Positions 33,266-37,310 of a DNA stretch of 37,310 bases are shown piece by piece. The stretch is taken from contig JABDFX010000020.1 of assembly GCA_013286315.1 (NCBI GenBank), positions 1-37,310 of the forward strand, given 5' to 3'. Position numbers and translations under genes: made by a program. Under the pieces are notes generated by a model. That model was given only the letters and a program-made list of their open reading frames with translations. It searched no databases and was not told the origin of the DNA. Numbering within the stretch: position 1 is the first letter of the stretch; each line of letters starts with the position of its first letter. Origin of the DNA: Bacteroidota bacterium. Lineage in GTDB: Bacteria > Bacteroidota > Bacteroidia > Chitinophagales > Chitinophagaceae.

Positions 33266-33273
33266 CAAAAGTA
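33266..33273 (-). promoter_or_regulatory. -7 element of the sdhCAB operon
   Basis: Minus strand TACTTTTG, exact to TAnnTTTG, and followed by CCC as at pdhB and the DUF4270 gene. No TTG is present 17-23 nt upstream, so only half of the promoter is recognised. Confidence 0.5.
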
Positions 33274-33321
33274 AGTCAGGAAATCGGAAATCCCTATCTT
33301 AGCCGCTCAAAAACTGTCTGG

Positions 33322-34233
33322 ATGAAGCGCGAAGAAGATTTTGAAGCCAATCTTTCGGGTGAGGAAGGAACTACTGAAGAAACCAAATCAAGCTGGTTCA
33401 AGCGAATTAAGAAAGGGATCCTGACCAGTACGGCGGAGAAAAAAGAAACGCCTGAAGGCCTTTGGACCAAATGCCCGAGTTGTAATTATATCTGCACGGT
33501 TACCGAACTGAGGGAAAATCTTTTTGTCTGCCCCAAAGACGGACACCATCACAGAATTGGAAGCGATGAATATTTCGAAATTCTTTTTAACGACAATAAG
33601 TACGATATTCTTTTTGAGAATATCCGAAGCAAGGATTTTCTCCACTTCACCGATTTAAAATCATATCAGAAACGACTGGAAGAAACCTGGAACAAAACGG
33701 ATATCACAGATTCCATCCGGATTGCAGCCGGTCAGGTACGTGAACATCATATGGTGATCGGTTGTATGGATTTTGAATTTATCGGCGGCTCCCTGGGCAG
33801 CGTGATGGGAGAGCGAATTGCAAGGGCGGTGGATTATTGTTTACAACACCGTACACCGCTTATAATTATTTGTAAATCGGGCGGTGCGCGCATGATGGAA
33901 AGTGCTTTTTCCCTGATGCAGCTGGCCAAGGTTTCAGCGAAACTTTCCCAGCTGACTGACGCACGGATACCTTATATTTCCTTACTCACTGATCCTTCCT
34001 TCGGAGGAATTTCTGCTTCTTTCGGTATGCTGGGCGATTTGAATATCGCTGAACCCGGAGCATTGATTGGATTTGCAGGACCACGCGTCATCCGTGAAAC
34101 AATCAAAAAAGACCTTCCGGAGGGTTTTCAACGCAGCGAATTTCTATTGGAACATGGCTTCCTGGATTTCATTGTGAACCGCAAAGAACTGAAACATAAG
34201 ATCGCTACCGTACTCGCACTTTTAAAGAACTGA
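33322..34233 (+). CDS. accD: Acetyl-CoA carboxylase carboxyltransferase subunit beta
   Basis: With AccA, transfers the carboxyl group from biotin to acetyl-CoA in fatty acid synthesis. The frame is open back to 33043 but that part overlaps sdhC on the other strand; the ATG at 33322 gives the expected start (MKREEDFEANL ... SWFKRIKKGILTST) and 303 residues. The zinc ribbon has Cys51, Cys54 and Cys70, but the fourth ligand position is Asp73 (FVCPKDGHHHR). The crotonase-fold core is intact: FEFIGGSLGSVMGERIARA, SGGARMMESAFSLMQ, DPSFGGISASFGMLGD and IGFAGPRVI. AccA is not adjacent. Confidence 0.95.
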   Translation: MKREEDFEANLSGEEGTTEETKSSWFKRIKKGILTSTAEKKETPEGLWTKCPSCNYICTVTELRENLFVCPKDGHHHRIGSDEYFEILFNDNKYDILFENIRSKDFLHFTDLKSYQKRLEETWNKTDITDSIRIAAGQVREHHMVIGCMDFEFIGGSLGSVMGERIARAVDYCLQHRTPLIIICKSGGARMMESAFSLMQLAKVSAKLSQLTDARIPYISLLTDPSFGGISASFGMLGDLNIAEPGALIGFAGPRVIRETIKKDLPEGFQRSEFLLEHGFLDFIVNRKELKHKIATVLALLKN

Positions 34234-34261
34234 TCCCCATCCGCTAATTTTGCCTTCTATT

Positions 34262-34699
34262 ATGACTGAATTCAGAAACAGATCTGCTTATCATGAATAT
34301 TTCATCGAAGAAAAATACGATGCAGGTATGGTGCTTGCCGGCACTGAAGTCAAATCCATCAGGGAAGGGAAAATAAGTTTTGCGGACAGCTTCTGCATAT
34401 TTTTCAAATCTGAACTCTGGGTCCGAAACCTTCATATCGCCGAATATCGTTTTGGAACATCCAATAACCATCTGGCCGTACACGACCGCAAACTGCTCCT
34501 GAACCGGAGAGAACTGAAAAAACTGGAAAATAAGCTAAAGGACAAAGGGTATACAATCATTCCCCTCAGGATTTTTTTGAGCGAAAAAGGACTATTTAAA
34601 ATGGAAATCGGACTTGCCAGGGGTAAAAAACTCTATGATAAGCGTGAAACCATCAAGGACAGGGATACCCAGCGTGAGATTAAACGATTTCTCAAGTAA
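34262..34699 (+). CDS. smpB: SsrA-binding protein (trans-translation)
   Basis: Binds tmRNA and brings it to stalled ribosomes. Motifs: YDAGMVLAGTEVKSIREGKISFADSFC for the OB-fold core, LLLNRRELKKLENKLKDKGYTIIPL, and the basic tail KKLYDKRETIKDRDTQREIKRFLK that enters the decoding site. Start chosen at the ATG at 34262 (145 residues); the TTG 12 nt upstream is less likely. It lies 28 nt after accD and may be co-transcribed. No tmRNA gene is visible in the window. Confidence 0.96.
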   Translation: MTEFRNRSAYHEYFIEEKYDAGMVLAGTEVKSIREGKISFADSFCIFFKSELWVRNLHIAEYRFGTSNNHLAVHDRKLLLNRRELKKLENKLKDKGYTIIPLRIFLSEKGLFKMEIGLARGKKLYDKRETIKDRDTQREIKRFLK

Positions 34700-34811
34700 T
34701 AACCCATAATTAACGTCAATTTTCCGGGACTGCTTAAAATAAACCCTAACTGGTATAATGATTGCCTGTTTCCCACGTTAGATTGAATCGTAAACCTTTT
34801 AGAATTAGCCC

Positions 34812-35915
34812 ATGAAAAAACTTGTTCTCTTAGCTGTCATTTTCAGCTCATTATCGGTTCAGGCTCAAAAAGTTACTGGTTATTGGTACGGACAGGCCAA
34901 TGTGGAAATGGCCGGTATTCAGAACAATTATCTCACAGAACTCATCATTTCGCAGAAGGGAAATAAGGTGAAGGGGTTTTTCGGCTATTATTTCAAGGAC
35001 GTTTATCAGAGTTTTGTGGTGAAAGGGACTTTTGATCCAAAAACAAATAAACTGGTAATAAACGATATTCCGATCATTTACTTCAAAACCAATTCCACCA
35101 CGAATAGCGTGGATTGTATCACCAGTTTTTATGGTACCCTGCGTGTCTCAAAAGTTAAGACTGAATTAAACGGATACTTTTATCGCGACAAAAAATATAC
35201 ATATACCTGTCCTGATTTGAGGGTGAATTATACTTTGTTTACTGAAGCAAAAGTGACAGACAGCATTTTTAAAGATATGACCAGCACACGGAGCTTCTGG
35301 AAGCCCCAGCCGCCCGCGCCTGATCTTGTAAAAGGAAATGACGCCCGTCAGGAGGCCGAAATGCAGGCTATAACTGAAACAAAAAACGCTGAAAAAAAGC
35401 CAGCCGACCAGAGTACGGATGAATTAAAACCGAAGGAGAAAAAAACAATGGAGCCGGTAGTGACAACTCCGGTGGAAAAGTCTCCGGCCGTATTAGCTCC
35501 TGATCAACCGGTAGTGCAGGCAGACATTATTAAAATAAAGGAGAATTTTAAAAAGAGAAAACAGATTGTCAGTAAACAGATTGAAGTATCTTCCGATAGT
35601 GTGCGACTTAGTTTTTATGACAATGCGGAAGTGGATGGCGATAGCATTTCAGTATTCTTTAATGGGAAACTCGTAGTTGCACACCAGCTACTAACAGAAC
35701 GCGCGTTTAATGTATATGTACAACTTGACAGTTCGCTCACTATAAATGAAGTGAGCATGTTTGCAGAGAACCTTGGAAAGTATCCGCCAAATACTGCCTT
35801 GATGGTTATTAGTGACGGTGACAAACGATACGAAACTTTCCTCTCCAGTGATTTCCAGGGTAATGCCACTATTCGTTTAAAACTACGCAGGAATTCGGTT
35901 GCTAATAATAACTAA
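34812..35915 (+). CDS. Secreted two-domain protein of unknown function
   Basis: A 367-residue exported protein; signal peptide MKKLVLLAVIFSSLSVQAQ. The N-domain (about 20-170) is beta-rich and begins VTGYWYGQANVEMAG, followed by YLTELIISQKGNKVKGFFGYYFKD, resembling lipocalin-like or extracellular sensor domains. A Lys/Glu/Pro-rich linker (about 172-240) leads to a C-domain (about 245-360) with the pattern KQIEVSSDSVRLSFYDNAEVDGDSISVFFNGKLV, which I recall from many uncharacterised Bacteroidota proteins. No cysteine-based lipobox. Probably periplasmic or outer-membrane associated. Stop codon 11 nt from the convergent DUF2461 gene. Confidence 0.7.
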   Translation: MKKLVLLAVIFSSLSVQAQKVTGYWYGQANVEMAGIQNNYLTELIISQKGNKVKGFFGYYFKDVYQSFVVKGTFDPKTNKLVINDIPIIYFKTNSTTNSVDCITSFYGTLRVSKVKTELNGYFYRDKKYTYTCPDLRVNYTLFTEAKVTDSIFKDMTSTRSFWKPQPPAPDLVKGNDARQEAEMQAITETKNAEKKPADQSTDELKPKEKKTMEPVVTTPVEKSPAVLAPDQPVVQADIIKIKENFKKRKQIVSKQIEVSSDSVRLSFYDNAEVDGDSISVFFNGKLVVAHQLLTERAFNVYVQLDSSLTINEVSMFAENLGKYPPNTALMVISDGDKRYETFLSSDFQGNATIRLKLRRNSVANNN

Positions 35916-35926
35916 AAAGCACAACC

Positions 35927-36586
35927 CTATTCTACCATGGCCGCATCAAAAAATGTAAAAAATGGCAATGCTGCTTTATATGATTTCAATATTTCCGGAA
36001 TCAGTTGATTAGACATGACCAATTCGTCATCGAAACTTCTCTCAACATATAGTTGCTTAAATTTTAGTAATTCAATAGAAGGATTGTCAGCCTCATATCC
36101 TTTCGGAGGCCTTGTGAGTTTGGCGCCAGATATTTTTCCGAAATAATTCAAAAATACTCTTCCGTTGATAATCTTCTTTAACCTGGCGTTATTGTAATCT
36201 ATTTCCTGCCGAACCATTTTCAAAGTCTCTGCCGGAGGATCCCATATACCGCCACCCATCATAGATCTGCCTGGCTGAATGTGAATATATAATGGGCATT
36301 TCCTGTTTTCCGGACCTCTTTCAATGATGGAACTGAAATGTGATTTATAGGGTGTTTTATCCTTAGAAAACCGGATATCCCTATAAATCCGCTGAATATA
36401 TTTTACAGGCTCTTTTTCGGGAATGGGCTCTATCTTCCGGATTCCGATGATCAGCTTTGTTACAAAACCAAGATACTCTGCCCTTGCTTTTTCATATCTG
36501 GGCCTGTTCTTTTCAAACCATGGTTTGTTATTGTTCAGTTTGATCTGATTCAGAAAATGAAATGTTTCTTTTGTAATGAGTGACAT
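35927..36586 (-). CDS. DUF2461-family protein (TIGR02453)
   Basis: A 219-residue cytoplasmic protein. Motifs: TFHFLNQIKLNNNKPWFEKNRPRYEKARAEY at the start, YIQRIYRDIRFSKDKTPYKSHFSSII, LYIHIQPGRSMMGGGIWDPPAETLKMVRQEID and LTRPPKGYEADNPSIELLKFKQLYVER. All are characteristic of this conserved but uncharacterised family. Length is normal. No operon partner on the same strand except the upstream tagaturonate reductase gene, 33 nt away, which may share its transcript. Confidence 0.92.
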   Translation of the reverse strand: MSLITKETFHFLNQIKLNNNKPWFEKNRPRYEKARAEYLGFVTKLIIGIRKIEPIPEKEPVKYIQRIYRDIRFSKDKTPYKSHFSSIIERGPENRKCPLYIHIQPGRSMMGGGIWDPPAETLKMVRQEIDYNNARLKKIINGRVFLNYFGKISGAKLTRPPKGYEADNPSIELLKFKQLYVERSFDDELVMSNQLIPEILKSYKAALPFFTFFDAAMVE

Positions 36587-36619
36587 GCATCTTTTTATTT
36601 CTATTAATTATGGTACATC

Positions 36620-37310
36620 TCAAGTAGCAGGCCTGGAATAGGCGGATATTGCAGACATCGTTCCGGACCGGATAAAACTCTTTAATTTTTTAGTAACCGA
36701 ATTTGCAAAGCCTTCAAGCAGAGTCAGGTCGGTCCCCCATAAACTGGTATTTGAAAGAACGCGGTTTACGATGACGTCGGCTAAACCTTCATCCCATAAT
36801 CCAAAAAATTCAGAAACGCGGTCGTCATTGATAAGGTAAAACTGGTTATCCAGTATTCCATAATACTTCTCTGACTCTTTTTTTACCGGCCGCATGAAAA
36901 GCATATAAGCCGCAAAACCCATGGAAATCAATTCAGGGGGCCTTTTGAACAGCTCATAATATTTATTCAAAACGGGCAGAACCCGCATCGCCAGCTTTGA
37001 ACTGTACTGCATGGTAATGCTGAGCCATTGATGTTGTAAATAAGGATTCCGGAAACGATCGAGTACTTTTATTCCGAAAGCCCTTTTTTCATCTTCGGAG
37101 ATAGCAAATGGAATGGCCGGACTGACTTCATGCATCATCAGGTTTTCAATGTATGATTCGAAAAGTTCGTCCTCCATAGCAGCTTTAACTGTTTTAAATC
37201 CGGATAGATAAGCGAGTCCGGAGCTTAAAGTATGAGTTGCATTCAGCATTCTCAATTTCAATTCCCTGTACTTGGTGATATCCGGAGTAATAATAACTCC
37301 CGCATCCACT
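36620..37310 (-). CDS. uxaB: Tagaturonate reductase, C-terminal part; 5' end outside window
   Basis: NADH-dependent interconversion of tagaturonate and altronate in galacturonate breakdown. About 230 C-terminal codons are present, entering from the right edge. They cover the mannitol dehydrogenase C-terminal domain: KLRMLNATHTLSSGLAYLSGFKTVKAAMEDELFESYIENLMMHEV, then RFRNPYLQHQWLSITMQYSSKLAMRVLPVL. The lysine in SKLAMR and the histidine in NATH fit the catalytic residues of polyol-dehydrogenase relatives. The N-terminal Rossmann domain lies beyond the window. Fructuronate reductase or mannitol dehydrogenase are alternatives, but the pattern is closer to UxaB. Confidence 0.86.
   Translation of the reverse strand, partial: VDAGVIITPDITKYRELKLRMLNATHTLSSGLAYLSGFKTVKAAMEDELFESYIENLMMHEVSPAIPFAISEDEKRAFGIKVLDRFRNPYLQHQWLSITMQYSSKLAMRVLPVLNKYYELFKRPPELISMGFAAYMLFMRPVKKESEKYYGILDNQFYLINDDRVSEFFGLWDEGLADVIVNRVLSNTSLWGTDLTLLEGFANSVTKKLKSFIRSGTMSAISAYSRPAT

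Noticed and set aside
33043-33321. N-terminal extension of accD
   Set aside because: This stretch is the reverse strand of sdhC; the family start is at 33322.
1-37310. Genomic island, prophage or insertion sequence
   Set aside because: No transposase, integrase, terminal repeats or target duplications were seen, and gene content is that of a core chromosome.

Overview
The window is a chromosomal stretch of a Bacteroidota bacterium, most likely from the Chitinophagaceae or a near relative. The reasons are: promoters of the TTG / TAnnTTTG type rather than the E. coli type; a succinate dehydrogenase with a single cytochrome b558-type membrane subunit; an outer-membrane beta-barrel protein with a carboxypeptidase-regulatory-like N-domain; families typical of the phylum (DUF4270, DUF4907, Tat-exported Gfo/Idh/MocA oxidoreductases); and a large multi-membrane-span signal peptidase I. 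Most genes are housekeeping or metabolic. I see no transposase, integrase, phage gene, rRNA or CRISPR array.

Layout. 1-5020: the N-terminal 549 codons of a tail-specific protease (minus), tRNA-His, and a large outer-membrane beta-barrel protein with a strong terminator. 5079-10932: topA, a SirB1-like protein and a large MscS-type channel (plus). 10989-13925: two tandem Tat-signal Gfo/Idh/MocA paralogues (minus). 14016-17000: a tight minus-strand operon lepB - cdd - FKBP lipoprotein - OsmC protein, with a good promoter in front of lepB. 17110-18273: an NtrC-like response regulator with a degenerate sigma54-contact loop and no helix-turn-helix. 18482-18619: a 45-residue membrane protein with its own promoter and terminator. 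18650-20989: pdhB followed by a GH29 fucosidase, with a textbook promoter. 20990-21525 is the longest gene-free stretch and holds this promoter, a GCATAACGCG repeat copy, an A-rich degenerate repeat block and a terminator.

21526-25838 is a divergent cell-envelope cluster: Kelch lipoprotein plus DUF4907 protein on the minus strand, DUF4270 lipoprotein plus an outer-membrane barrel-like protein on the plus strand. 25845-27437 is a sedolisin (S53) peptidase without a visible signal peptide. 27466-29568 is a two-gene pair, a class I glutamine-amidotransferase-like protein and an ATP-grasp-like protein, which looks like an uncharacterised ligase/amidase pathway. 29710-33230 is sdhCAB. 33322-34699 holds accD and smpB. 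The window ends with a secreted two-domain protein, a DUF2461 protein and the C-terminal part of tagaturonate reductase.

The most unusual non-coding signal is a family of short repeats with the core GC(A/T)TAACGC. At least six copies sit exactly at the 3' ends of genes; in four the TAA of the core is itself the stop codon, and in the other two the repeat starts at or just after the stop. Two copies form an almost perfect inverted pair between convergent genes. The best candidates for new biology are this 3'-end repeat family, the amidotransferase/ATP-grasp pair and the Kelch-DUF4907/DUF4270-barrel envelope cluster.
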